Source: Trichosphaerium sp. ATCC 40318
Lineage: Eukaryota > Discosea > Flabellinia > Trichosidae
Reading direction: 5' to 3'
DNA length: 64,000 bases
NCBI GenBank assembly: GCA_038496445.1
Contig: JALMLS010000186.1
Span: 62,001 to 126,000, forward strand
The translations under genes were made by a program, and so were the position numbers. Below are positions 42,966 to 55,100 of the stretch, one piece after another (within the stretch, counting starts at the first letter, position 1; each line of letters begins with the position of its first letter). The notes under the pieces were generated by a model. That model made no database searches. It was not told where the DNA came from and saw only the letters and a list, made by a program, of their open reading frames with translations.

Positions 42966-43059
42966 ATGCTTATACATAGACGCTGTGCCATTCATCTTGG
43001 TGAGAATATAGAACGTTTTAAAGTTAGATACAAAACGTCTTGGATAAAGGAGTCACCGT

Positions 43060-43199
43060 GTATCAACGTGACCTCTTGTTGAAGTATGTGAGTGTATGAA
43101 TATTTCAAAGGAGTTGGGTACTAAGAAAAAAATAACATACACATGTTTTTATTGTGAAGAATCATCACGTGAAGAATCATTTGAGGAATCAAGCAAATG
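43060..43199 (+). pseudogene. Remnant of the Ser/Glu-rich tail of an F-box/LRR gene
   Basis: The plus strand encodes VEVCECMNISKELGTKKKIT, then YTCFYCEESSREESFEESSK and a stop. This matches the C-terminal end of the 31203 gene in opposite orientation to the neighbouring LRR remnant, so the locus is rearranged. Confidence 0.75.
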
Positions 43200-43540
43200 A
43201 ACTTCAAGTCCTTGTTACTAACATGAGTTCTTGCTACGCAGAACAATGTAGCATTAGCAACTCATAACATTGGCCGCCGCATTAATATTAGTATCAATAA
43301 AATGGACACGTGTTTTTTTCGAATACCCTTTTAAACTTGCGCCAATGGGAACAAAACTGTCATTTCAAGCTCCGGAATTTTGATTACACAACGTTTACTC
43401 TTTCTAACTCCTTTGTGTCTCATTTCATATTTCTGAGTGTTAGACTATTTCCCCGCACTCTAAATGTGTGCTTTTGGTGAGTCTTTCTTCGGACTTAAAT
43501 GTGAGTTTTTAGGTAAAACTTTTTAGCAATAATTACAGAG

Positions 43541-45804
43541 ATGACCGGAGCAATTATTTGGATGTTGTTATTTTTAGTCTTTACACCTATTGTAAACGCA
43601 GTCGTTACTGTTATTAACGGGACAGCATCTGGAGAAGACTTCACGATTTATTCAACGCCATTAATATTCGGTGGTAACTCCCTGCACTTTACAGCAATAC
43701 AAGACGCTCCTATTTCCTTTATTAATAATGTCGTTTCGGGTTAGATTTTGTTTTTTTATAAACTTTGAATACCACGACTACTCATTCGCGTAAACTAGGG
43801 TCAGCAGTTTATATACCTTTCTATCAAGCGTCTACAGCAAATCTACTCAATGCTATGGATTCAGGAGCTGTAGCTATTATCTATTCAAAGCCAGTATTCT
43901 TTACAAACAATGGATGTACAATGTACTTCAATTATGGTATCTCCCCTTTCCTTAGCGACAACCCCACGTGTTGACGTAATTTCTAAATACAGTTCAAAAA
44001 ACTGCTATATTATACGAAAATCAGCCTTATTGCCACCCCAACACTTCTGTTGTGGCGCACAACCAACCCTATTTGAGCGAATCAGCTCAGCTTTTTTTTC
44101 GGTCTTTCAGAAATTGTCATCCTTTTTGTACTAAAATGACCTCATATTGTTTGTAGCCAGGAGTCTTTCTAGAATTACTATACCAATAGTGGAGGTATCA
44201 GATATTGATTCGGAAGGAGTATTGAATGATACAGTTAGAGTAACTATAACTGATAGTACGACTTAAAACTACGATCTCACTTACTAACTTTAAGCGCCAT
44301 AGATTACAACCCATGTCACGGGTTTTTTAGAGGAGCTGGATTTATTACTATACAAGCAATAGTATCATTCTTGTGTGTCATAGCATTAATACTATGCTAC
44401 TTTAGGTACTATTACCTCAGCTATTTTGAGTAAGTTCACGTTTTTTTTACATCCATATTTAGGCTTTATCAGTATTACAAAAACAACCAATTGTTTATTC
44501 TCTCGCTTGGTTTGGTTGCTATTCTTTTAGAAATTATAGCGAATACATGTACGGTTTATAACAAAAGATACGTAATCAGCTAATTGAACATCTTAGTCAG
44601 GCTTATTTCGATTATCAATTTCCTTGGATCAAACTTACTATACACCCCGAACTTCGATGAATTTATGCTCTATATATCCTTCCCTTTTTCTACAATAACA
44701 AATGTAATGATCATTATGTTTTGGTATGTTACAAAACGAATATCACGTGATTTTGACTTTTTTTTAAAGGCACGAAGCGCTTGTTTCAAAAAGTGTTAAG
44801 ATACATACTTTTTTGAAGTCAATTAAGTTTAGAATTGCCATTGTCGTTCTGAGCATTATACTCATTGTATTCGAGTTTCTAGTTGCTACAATACGTATTA
44901 CAAGTGATATGCCACCAATAGCAATAATACGTTTGCCTCAAGTATTTGGTATTGTGGTGAACTTTGGTGCTTTAGTATACGGATGTGTTATTCTAGTTTT
45001 GGTACGTTATAACCTACTTATCAACAGCTTTTGGACTCAATTATTCAATGTTTAAAGTCATTCGCTCTCGTTGAACTAACTATCCTTCTATAAAATACTC
45101 TTAAAAAACATGCTTTCGATGACTTCTTTAATTTTGTGGATTTTATTTTGTTCTTTGTTTGCACGGAGTCTTACTCCCATTTATTTTATTCAAAGTTTAA
45201 TTTAGTATTTTAACTTACGACATTGTGAAATTACTTAACAAACGGTGTTAAGGTGCTTCAGCGAGCTGGTGGCTTTAAAAGTATAAAAGAAAACAACCTT
45301 GTGAAAAAAGTACGAATTCTTGCCTCTGTTAATTGTATTTATATAAGTCACGTGATTCTGAAGGATCATGTTATTCTTTTAATCTTAAAAACCATTTTTT
45401 GCAATAGCCACTGTTGATTTCAGTGCTTGAAGTTACTAGGCAAACTAAAAATCACGTTTTAGTAGTACAACAACTTACATATTTTTTTTTTGTCTAGATA
45501 CTATTCCGATTGGCTGCAAACACTGTCCTGCTTGTTGCACTCATTGTTAGTCTTATCATATTGATGCTCCCTCCAGCTATAGATTTAAAAAAAGTTCTAT
45601 ACGCTTTCGGAGCTAGCTATGCTTCTCAAACTTTGCTATCCATTTTACAAGTAAGTAACTATGTTTAACCACGCTAAGTTATTTTTTAAGGTTTATTCAT
45701 TTCAGCCATATAAAAAGAGGAATACAACAGTCTCTTTCAGTAGTTCAGGTAAAACCCATGCTAAGGAATCTGAAGGGACACAAAACAATAGTGTCAAGCC
45801 CTAA
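43541..45804 (+). CDS. Seven-transmembrane receptor-like protein
   Basis: A multi-exon gene. Exon 1 (from ATG 43541) encodes a signal peptide (MTGAIIWMLLFLVFTPIVNA) and a beta-rich extracellular part of about 150 residues that continues through FTNNGCTMYFNY. Later exons encode seven hydrophobic segments: FITIQAIVSFLCVIALILCY, NQLFILSLGLVAILLEIIAN, FPFSTITNVMIIMFWYVT, IAIVVLSIILIVFEFLVAT, QVFGIVVNFGALVYGCVILV, LAANTVLLVALIVSLIILML, and a last one around YAFGASYASQTLLSIL. A short exon (about 45253-45308; VLQRAGGFKSIKENNLVKK) precedes TM6. The tail is Ser/Lys-rich and stops at 45802-45804. It lacks the class C motifs of the 10767 receptor. Exons between 43970 and 44600 are uncertain. Ligand and coupling unknown. 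Confidence 0.65.
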
Positions 45805-45904
45805 TAATGCAATCAAACGTTGTGAATAAATCCAGTAAGTACAGCGGAAATTAACAATCCACAAAATAAGTTTAGCCTATTGAACTTAAGTGACAAGGTA
45901 AGCA

Positions 45905-45970
45905 TTTGGTGTTGGCTGGTATCCATACAATTCAGTTACTGTACTGTCACAGTATAACAGATGAAGGTAC
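45905..45970 (+). pseudogene. Single LRR remnant
   Basis: Encodes VLAGIHTIQLLYCHSITDEG, one LRR of the local family, with no flanking coding continuity. A further trace of F-box/LRR gene turnover just downstream of the receptor gene. Confidence 0.65.
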
Positions 45971-46183
45971 AATTGGTTGGTGTAAATCCAGAGTAAATTA
46001 GTGTCGAAACCCACGAGCATTTAATGACAAAAGTAGTACAACAAGTATTAGTGAAACGTGTGAAAGTTGAGTGTAAAATACGAGAACAGGTTCATTGTTA
46101 CACATCAACGGCGACAAATCTCATATCAGCTCAAACACCTCTGACCTTTGAAACAAAGCTATTTATTTTTTTTGTGTTTTTTT

Positions 46184-47202
46184 TTATGCTGAGTAATATA
46201 CGGTTAGCGTTGCTTGTCTTACATGGTTGTCCCACCCAGGGTATGTACTACGTATAAACAATCCTACAGCTAATTTTTCGTCTTGAAACCTCTTCACTAT
46301 TGGATGAGTGTGATCATATAGCTCCGAGTGAAGCTGCCATGTGTTATCCGCATGAATATTAGTATAGCAGCGCACTCCATCACCTTTCTGAACAAATTTT
46401 TCGTCTTCAGATAGGCCAACCAAATTGAGCTCTCCCCTAATAAACAATTATAAAGTTTAGTCACACTTTACTAAAAGGTGAAAAAAAAGAAGAGTTTGTT
46501 ATTAAATAGCAACCATTTTAAGCTTGTACTTTCGATTATCTAGGCGAACAAGTCCTTATCCACTTTACATGTTTCCGCCCTGAACAAGCTTTACTTGCGT
46601 AGGAAACATGCTAGTATTTGCACTCATTTGAGGTAAAAAAGACGAAAACGAGCGAGTTTTCGTGTAAATAAAAAAAAAACGAATTTCGGAGAAGTTTCGT
46701 TGTAATAACAGAGAAACACAAAATTCGAATTTTGCCCTATCCAACGCACTGACATGCCCTCAGGGTTGTATTTCGTACCATGTATAACTTCTTTGTTTTG
46801 TTCCCTGACTTTCAGGATAAGAACTCCATCCTTGATCATGACTTGAACACGTGAAGCCAAAAGCCTTTATACGTATCTGGCTTTCTACAGGGTAAGGCAT
46901 TGACAAGTATAACTTGTTCATATTAGTCCCGTTCATACTCACAGAGGTTGAAACAGTGTGCTGTAGCCAAAATCTAGCGTCATCGAAGATAATAGAGATG
47001 ATTTCTATAAAAAGGAATAAGTAATCATTTTGTGTTTTTGTCTGTTTTACGCTTATTCGCCCGTATTTTATTGTGTGAGTATTGAGAATGCTTTCGTACC
47101 TATTGGGAGTCCTGGGATTGTGTTTGTACCATTTTGGAGCCTTTCGCGTAATTGAACCATTAGAACAGCGTCATAGCCTTCATTTTTACTTTCCGCCTCC
47201 AT
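46184..47202 (-). CDS. Protein with SHDQGWS motif domain (unknown function)
   Basis: The proposed start MEAESKNEGYDAVLMVQLRE (ATG 47200-47202) gives an exon of about 34 codons, then an exon with FWLQHTVSTSVSMNGTNMNK and GFTCSSHDQGWSSYPESQGT, ending SYT with the Trp codon split by a donor at about 46790. The last exon (46184-46443) encodes GELNLVGLSEDEKFVQ, LHSELYDHTHPIVKRFQDE, STYPGWDNHVRQATLTVYYS. A Ser-His/Arg-Asp-Gln-Gly-Trp-Ser box followed by W-x-W/E and a closing P-G-W-x-N-H segment is a pattern I have seen in uncharacterised fungal and protist proteins, but I cannot name a function. The intron of about 350 nt is longer than its neighbours and may hide an exon. Confidence 0.5.
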
Positions 47203-47728
47203 AACGTGCTGTATAAACGGTTTAAGTTCGTGCACACCTTAATAAATAGATTAAGCGAAGTGTTAAAAGGAGGAAATGAAAGAATAGGTAGTGCAATATA
47301 GCAGAAAATTTTCAAGCTCTACATAGGTGCTCACATGATTTGGTTGCTTGCCGTCACACATGCCCAACTAAATATAAAGTAATTTAGTTGGTACAAATTA
47401 GATAGAAAAATACGAAAATGAAGTAGAGTATTTTTTCTTTCTTCACAAATAGGTCAAATTTAAAGTCCTTAGAGTCGGTTAAGCCGAGTCATTTATGTTG
47501 GCAAAAGCTGGGTAGATCTAAGTCACTATATTTGGCGAACGCAGCAGGTAACTACAGCTCATTTTGAATTTAACACGACAATCTAGGTCAACTCAATGAT
47601 TGCGGCGCACCCTTAGTCTTAACTTCTTGAACAGTGTGCGTAGAAACATCACTCAGTTTCACATCACCTTCCAGGATTCAACTTGGTTTGTTTATTTGTT
47701 ATTGACAAGTTTAGTTAGAAATACACTT
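47203..47728. other. Intergenic, possible upstream exon
   Basis: An ATG on the minus strand at about 47360 (MCDGKQPNHVSTY) could start an extra exon of the SHDQGWS gene but does not join in frame. Otherwise nothing recognised. Confidence 0.3.
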
Positions 47729-48518
47729 TTATTTTCTTCCACCACGGATACGCCAATTTGGTGACCTGTCCTCCTTGGGTTTATTGTAAGCCATGTATAT
47801 AGATCTGCGCCTTTATAACAGTAAGTACTACAAGTGCAACCAGCTGAAGTCTAACATGAGTCTTCAACTTACCTTGTTCTTTTACCACCTTCTTCTTGAG
47901 GTTTTTTTTCTACAGGCATTATTTCATTTTCGCTCAGCGATCGCTTTAAAAAGTTCTTTCCTTTAGCAGTAGCTAATGCTGCTCTACCACCTTTGGCATT
48001 GTTATTGGCATTTTTTGCTGGTTTGCGTATGTTTTGCTTATTATGAACAGGCTTTGAAGGTTTTTTGGGAGCACGTGGTTTGGGCAACGCTTCGTACATT
48101 GAGACTGCTCTTTGTCGTTCTGAAATTTCTGTTTTGTTATCAAAATCTCTGTATGCCTCTGCAAGCGTATTCCGTGGCGTCGTGGGCCGTGTATTAGTGG
48201 TTTCGGCGTTTTTCTTTTTCTTTTTTGTTGCGTTTGGTTTTGGTAGTGCTCCGTAACGACATGCCAACTCACGTGCTCGATGTTGCGCAGCCACCGGCTT
48301 TTTATGTCCTGTTATGAATTCATCAGGTATTGATACACTTCTATTTAATGGAAATGGTCTATATAATTAAACACGTGTTAGAGAATTGGAGTGCAGCTTA
48401 TTTGGATAAAAAAAAATGTAACTAACGGAGATTCCTCTTCCTTTGGAGTAGGAGCAGAAGTTACAGCTCTTTTGAGTTGCCTTGTAGTGGAGCCCTTTCT
48501 GGCTCGTCTTAGAGACAT
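47729..48518 (-). CDS. Basic phosphosite-rich protein, tandem paralog A
   Basis: Three exons from MSLRRARKGSTTRQLKRAVT (ATG 48516-48518). Exon 2 carries LNRSVSIPDEFITG, ACRYGALPKPN, RQRAVSMYEALPKPRAPKKP and FLKRSLSENEIMP. Exon 3 encodes RRSIYMAYNKPKEDRSPNW and RIRGGRK. About 210 residues, Lys/Arg-rich, no globular domain or signal peptide. RSVSIP fits the 14-3-3 mode I pattern R-S-x-S-x-P, and several R-R-x-S or R-x-V/L-S sites fit basophilic kinases. The YGALPKP/YEALPKPR elements repeat within the protein and are shared with paralog B (48954-49720), where the order is the same. No family known to me. Likely a disordered regulatory or scaffold protein. Confidence 0.75.
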
Positions 48519-48953
48519 TGCCATTCAATGACTTAGAGCTTGAATTAAGGTATGGCTATGAATTTAGAGGAAAATTATTTCGCTTTTTCAACGAAACTCG
48601 CTGTCGGATCATTGGGTGAAAGATATTTATAGCATGCGTAGAGGTGTTTGCATTATCTACAATGTATGTGTATGCAACCATTCTAATACCTGCAGAAAGA
48701 GTCGCCAGCAACAACGAAATCAGAAAAACGTCTGTAAAAATCACGTTTTTACAATAAGTCCTCAGTACAACAAAGCGTGTTTTGAATATGATCTTCACTT
48801 ATAATGGTCAGGATAATACTGTTGTAATCCGACATTAAGCCTGTCTCAAATAGCTACTTTTTGTACAACAAGCATATGTTTTCTGTTAATTTACACTCAA
48901 TGGTAATCTTTATTGGTACATCATTGTAGAAAGTCCTTGTTGACAATACAGAG
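48519..48953. other. Spacer between tandem paralogs
   Basis: About 430 bases with no supported gene. The promoter of paralog A should lie here. Confidence 0.4.
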
Positions 48954-49720
48954 TTATTTCTCTCTATGGATACGCCAATTTGGTGGTCTGTCCTCTTTGG
49001 CTTTATTATACGCTAAGTAGACAGATCTACGCCTTCAAGAAAGTCAGAAAAAATGGTATTTCAGCTTGAAAACAACAATCAATCAGTAGAGTTCTTCTTA
49101 CCTTGTTCGTTTTCCGCCATGTTGTGGTGTTTGTTTTTCCAACTCAATTATTTCGTTTTCGCTCAGCGATCGCTGAAGCATTCTTTTCCCTGTAGCTCTA
49201 GAAATCACCCTTCTACCATCTTTGATCGTTTTCTTTGGAGGTTTTCTGGCTCCACGTGTTGGTAACGCTTCGAACATTAAACTTGACCGCTTTCCACGTG
49301 GTCTAGGCAACGCTTCGTACATCGAAACTGCTCGCTTTCTTTTTGTCCTATTGTCAACTGCACTACTATCACTATACGCCTTGATTATTGCTTCTGAAGG
49401 CGTCGGTTCTTTAATTAAGTTTGATTTTGTATTTTTTTCGGCATTATTTTGTTTAGATGGCGGTTTAGGTAGTGCTCCATAAGCACATGCAAGCGCACGT
49501 TTTTTTGGCTTTTTCTTTGGTCTTGTAATAAACTCGTCTGGCATTGATACGCTTCTGTTTAGTCGGAGCTTCTTTGTACTAAGTAGAGTGTTAATGGAGA
49601 ACAGCTTATTTTGGAGTTAATTTAGTATGATCACCTTGATTCTTCCTTTTTTGAATTCTTGGGTATTGGTTTATTAATGTTTGTTGTCAGAGAACCTTTT
49701 CTTGCTCTTCGTAGACTCAT
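48954..49720 (-). CDS. Basic phosphosite-rich protein, tandem paralog B
   Basis: Three exons from MSLRRARKGSLTTNINKPIP (ATG 49718-49720). Exon 2 has LRLNRSVSMPDEFITRPKKK, ACAYGALPKPP, KRKRAVSMYEALPRPRGKRS, SLMFEALPTRGARKPPKKT and MLQRSLSENEIIELEKQ. Exon 3 has RRSVYLAYNKAKEDRPPNWR. Intron positions and phases match paralog A, so the pair arose by tandem duplication. Compared with A there is an extra FEALPTRG unit, while R-S-V-S-M-P, R-A-V-S-M-Y and R-S-L-S-E-N-E are kept although the linkers differ completely, which marks these as the functional parts. Confidence 0.75.
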
Positions 49721-50107
49721 GTTTGTACCTGTGTTCAGTTTATTATCTTTTGATATTAAGTCAATGCACGTGTGCAAAACTTGAACGGGTAGAATTTTTA
49801 GCTAAAAAATCAACTAATCATTGAAAATACCCGTAGGTTTATGAGAACATAGTATATAATCAACCCTACATCTCCACACCATACTGAAAATTACCATCAA
49901 AAGACGTAAAGAATGAATTGGGTGTTTGACGGGCCAAATTAAATGTGACAACAAGTTTTTCTTACTAAAATTCACTTCAAGCCCGAAACAATCAGCTGGA
50001 AGAGCTATTTTTATTACTATCCTTACTGGAGAAAAACATGAACGCAAGGCTAGATATGCGAAGTTTTTATTTAGATCACGTTTAAAAGAACCGAGGACCG
50101 TCTTTTT
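49721..50107. other. Intergenic, nothing recognised
   Basis: Short frames on both strands without family content. CACGTG at about 49768. Confidence 0.4.
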
Positions 50108-51854
50108 TTACTTCTTAGCTATACCTCCCTTGCTCATTGGCATGTACTTCTTAGCCTCAAACAAACGACGTTCTACCCACTATAAAAATGTAAGAGTTAG
50201 GTATATGAATACTCTACTAATTACTCAACCACTTACCCATACGTTTCCTTGTCCACATGGTTCCAACTTTGCTTTTTCAAGTTCAGCCTTAAAAAAACCA
50301 TCAGCCTTCTTCAACACAATGAAGCAATAACAATATACTTACCTCTGCTTCTTTGACCTTGGCATTCATAGCATCAACTGCGGCATCAGCGGCGGCGCTA
50401 GCCTCTTCAGAAGCTTTTCTAGCTGCGGCAGCAGCTTCAGCTGCAGCATCGGATTCCTCACGTGCTAAAGGCGTTTAGTTTGCTTATTATCTAGCTTTAT
50501 GGTTAGTGTACCTGCTACAGCTTGTTTATGTGAAGCTTCAGCTTCTTCTCTTGCTTTTTCTGCTTTTCTTGCTGACGCTTCTTGAGTCAATTTAGCAGTA
50601 CGGAGCGGAAGAGGATCCTCTAAAAATAGAACGTAAATAAAGGAGTTTCAAACGGATTAATGAGAACTTGCGTTCTAAGTGTTGAGCTAGCTCATTCTTT
50701 GCTCTGTTTCGTGATACAACACCACCTTCTTCAGTCTTCCTCTTGAGCTCTTCAGTCTTATTATTATAAGCATCTTCTTGGGCCTAAGAAACGTGAACAT
50801 CAAAGCACATTTGTTATTTATGGCCTACCTTAAGTTCTGCGACTGCTCTTTTTTCTTCCTCTTCAGCTTTCTTAGCTGCCTCTGCATCTTGCTTGGCACT
50901 ATCTTCTTTTGCTTTAGCTTCGGCGGCTGCTTCTCTTGCAGCTTTCTCGGTCCTAGAATAAAGTGAACATTCGAAACAAAAGAAAACATGTAGAAAAGTT
51001 ACATACTTTTTAGCCTCAGCAACGGCTTGTTTCGCTACTTCAGCCTTAGCTTTTACATCCTCAAGCAAAGTAAGGACTTCTTCGAGCATCTTTTGTGCTT
51101 TCTTAACGGCCTCGCCTTCACCCTAATAAAATTATTGTTACTACAAAAAAAATCACGTGACAACGTAATACATACCTGTGGCTTGTTCACAAACTCTTTA
51201 ACGTTTTTCTTGTAACGCCACAAACAGTACCTATAATTCAGTTACTTAAAAAACGCAAAGAACAAAGAGACCATACTCAATGAGTGCTAATCTTTTGTTG
51301 AAATCAATATCTGCGTCAAGGATCTCCTAAACAAAAAGTTAGTAACGGTTTTGAAGGCTTTTTTTTTTCAAAAGCTCAGTTTCGCTTTCCTCTCTCATAG
51401 CCTTGATAGTCTTGGTCTCACCTATTCATAATGATCAATAATAGTTCGTATTAAGTGAGTAAACAAAATAGAAAAACCAAGGCCTTGTTGCGACGTACCA
51501 AGTGACTCCAAGAAGCGATGAGCACTAAAGGACTGTCAAATACAGCAAGAAACAGCGAAAAAAAAATACGTTTTGTGGCTTTTATCCCACGTGCTAACGA
51601 AACGATACGTACTTGAATTCATCCAAATCACGGCCTTCTTCAGCTTTATCTAAGTCCAACTCAACGAATTTATGAGCCCAAACCCACACGTTCTCGGCCT
51701 CGTCTTTAAGTTCAGACCAGTAGGCCTAAAAAAAGAGCGTTAACGCTTATCGTGTTGTGTCATTACTGCTATCAAATAATCTACGTACGTTTAGGAACGC
51801 TTTACCTTGGTCAGCGTAGTTTAGTGAAGTGAAATGTTTGAACTGCTCTCCCAT
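50108..51854 (-). CDS. Conserved eukaryotic coiled-coil protein
   Basis: About nine exons from MGEQFKHFTSLNYADQGKAF (ATG 51852-51854). The N-terminal about 110 residues are a helical domain (LKDEAENVWVWAHKFVELDL, LDEFKAHRFLESLGETKT, DIDFNKRLALIEYCLWRYKK, VKEFVNKPQGEGEAVKKAQ). Then comes a long Ala/Glu/Lys coiled coil (EKAAREAAAEAKAKEDSAKQ and others), a break at RNRAKNELAQHLEDPLPLRT, and a conserved end PCGQGNVWWVERRLFEAKKY before MPMSKGGIAKK. I recall closely similar proteins in several protist groups, with the same W-W-x-E-R start of the last helix, but no firm function. A cytoskeletal or membrane-coat role is a guess. No membrane segment. Confidence 0.75.
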
Positions 51855-52161
51855 TGTATTTACTTGTACAAGAACTATCACTTATCCACCCATCAATCAC
51901 TTAAACATTTAAGGAAGATAAAGATTTTCTTATGTATTGTTGGTATAAATCGGAATGAACTTGTTAACCATTTAGTTCAATTTCATTATAATTTATGCTG
52001 TTTGGTTGTCAAGAAACTTGAGATTTTAAACACCGTGCATTCAGGACAAACAAGTCAATTCATATGTGAAATAACCAAGATCATAGGCACTTGTTTACAA
52101 AGCTGTGTACTTATGAACACGAAACGTTGTGGTCAAAAAAGGACTGACAAATAAAGCTGCT
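51855..52161. other. Short intergenic region
   Basis: Divided between the promoter of the coiled-coil gene and the 3' end of the glycosidase gene. The frame at 51834-52154 has no family signature. Confidence 0.35.
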
Positions 52162-55100
52162 TTAATTGAACATTGCGCTATACTCCATAACAAGGATATC
52201 CTCTCCTTGGACTATCAATTTGCCTTTGGCCATAGCAGGCTCATCACCAAATGTAACAGTATAATCACCTCCTCTAATCCACTCATTACCTTCTGAATCC
52301 ACCAATGAAAGTGCTCTTGGTGGTACAGTAAACAACACCTAAAAGGCAGTTCATCAGTAAATATGCGCTTGTACACAAGCAAATTTTAGAAAAAAAATCA
52401 GTCGTTTGAACTGGCCCTTCTTTCACAAAAGAACGGAGAACCTTGTTTGGGAAGTGACTTTTTAAGTAAAAAAAAGGCTAACCGTTTCGCTAGTGCCTGG
52501 TTTCAGCATGTGTACACGTTGGAAGCCAAATAGTTTCTTAATAGGAGCGTCTGTATGAATACTATATACAAATCCAAGAACGCTTACATCTGAGATAACA
52601 TGTCCAGTGTTCTTAACAGTTACTTCATAACCAACATTTGGTTGAGGATTTGAAAGAGATTTATGTCCGATTGCAAGATCCTCCGTAGACACTGATATCT
52701 GCGATTGTACAATGGTGTAGTTAAACGAAGTATAAGACAAACCAAAACCAAAAGACCACAAAGGCGTTCCAGTGTAGTAGCGATACGTTATACCACCTAG
52801 AGAGTGTAATTAACTTTGTTGTTTCTGGTATGTTTGTCAAAAGAAATACCATCATTTCTGAGGTTCATGTTCTCTTTGTCTCGTTTGATGAAATCGGCAG
52901 GATAGACTGTATTTGGTAGTCTCCCTGACGGACTAACATCTCCATATAGAATAGAGGCTATTGCTTCTCCTATAAAAATAATTAAGCAATAAACTGTTGT
53001 GTATTTGCTGTAAACCAACTACTAGTTTTCCTTGGTCTTTAGTACCTCCGAATTCGCCTGGATAGAAAGCATCTACGATTCCAGGCACATTCTCCTTTGT
53101 CCATTCAATAGCAAGAGGGCCACCATGTATCAACACAACAATAGTAGGCGTCTAATAATACTGTTATTAAACAAAAAAGAAAGTTGTTCCAAAACACGTG
53201 ACAACAGGAATACATCAAGAAAGTGTACCTTAGTTACATGAACAGCTTTGATTAAGTCAGTTTGAACACCAGTCAACTCTAATATTTCCCTATCATGACT
53301 TTCTCCTTCACTTGCAGCTCCACATCCCTTTCCAGGATGCAATCCAACAAATACAACTGCGTAATCTGCTTCTTTCGCAATCTTTGTAGCTGCAGCGAAC
53401 CCTGAAGTATCGTTGGAAATCAAGTCACAACCAGCTGCATATCCTGCTATTTTTACACCTTTTCTCTTCAAAGCTAGGTAAGGAGAGTTGTTGTATACGA
53501 GTTCATTAGATCCAATATAAGTAGACAACATCTCAATCGTTACATTGAAATGAGGTCCAAGGATGGCAATAGATTTATCCTTAGAAAGTGGCAATATGTT
53601 ATCCTCATTCTTTAATAGGACTATACCCTGAAGAGCACCATCAAGGGCAAGTTGCCGATGTTCATGAGTGTCAACAACTTCAGGTCCAAGTTTTTGGTAA
53701 CTGACATTCTACAAAGGAGAAAGTGAGTACAAAAGAGGCGCTAGGGCTATAGAAGTACCTCATCCATCTCACCAAGCATAAAAAGATACTTCCATGATGA
53801 TATAAACGCATTGTCTACGTCTTTCTCTTTCAACACACCATTCTTGACTGCATCTGGTATGTATGATGAAAAGTACTGACCACAGTTCATGTCACATCCA
53901 GCGTTGATAGCAACGCGTACTTGTTGGTCTGTAGATCCGTTAAAGTTCTTTTTTATATACTCTGTAAAGGCTCCATCAGTAATAGCCAAGCAGTCAGAGA
54001 CAACAAATCCGTCAAATTGCCATTGCTTTCTTGCTACGTTATTTATGAATTCATTGTTTCCGCAACTTGGAATGCCGTTCACTGCGTTGTATGCACACAT
54101 GATTGAACCTACATGAGCAGCTTCTACAGCTGATCTGAAAGCTGGCCAGTAGAATTCTACTTGATCTTTGAGGTTTACAATAGCATTAAAGCTTTGTCGG
54201 ACTACCTTACATGCAAAATTAGAAACCACATTGTAAGAACAAGTTGATAAAAATATGGGAAAAAACTAGGAATAGCACAAAGACAGTCATTTGATTATCA
54301 AACATTGATTATGATTGTTTATAAGTTTCTAATGCTTTCAAGTGGCTTAACATTGATGAAACATTTGAATGTGTAACAAGAAGCGAAAATAAAACACATA
54401 AATATTAGATTGCGGCTATTACATACCTCACCATTGCCTTCTATGTCATAGTCTGAAAAGTGTTTTGCTGTTGAAATTGCTTTGTAGAATCTTGGATCAT
54501 CTCCCTCTTGTACACCTCTTGAGTAATGTTGTACATATTCAGATGTAAGAAAAGGATCTTCGCCAGGGACTTCTTGGCCTATATTGTATTTCACTGAGCT
54601 ACAAGAAAAAGAAAGATAAATCGACAGCACTTGCCTCGTCCCCACCGCGGATCCCTGAATAGATTGATATCTGGTGCCCAGAAAACGAGCCCTGCTATAC
54701 CTTGTTTATTCAAGCCACGAGCTTCAATGGCGATAGCAGAGCCAACAGCACTCCACAGCCTAGGTGTAATTTTAAAAAAAATGAAAGAAAAGAAGCTACA
54801 TTTACGTTCTGTTGAACGAAGCACCCATCAGTAACCCATGAACAAATGACGTTGGGCACCCTGTATTCCCATTATATTTCTCTCCGCAAATAGTATGAAC
54901 GCCATGTAGAGCTTCTTGGAACTTCAGTCGTGGCACCTGCAGCTTAAGATTAAAAGAGTTCAGAAGCAGTTTCAAATGTACAGCAAGTCTTGGAATACCA
55001 AGATTATTGTCTATCAACAAATGCGCTTTTTCTGCGAGCGTTAAACGAGATACAAGGTCGGTAACTCTTTCTTCAGCGCCAATATTAGCATTACAATATG

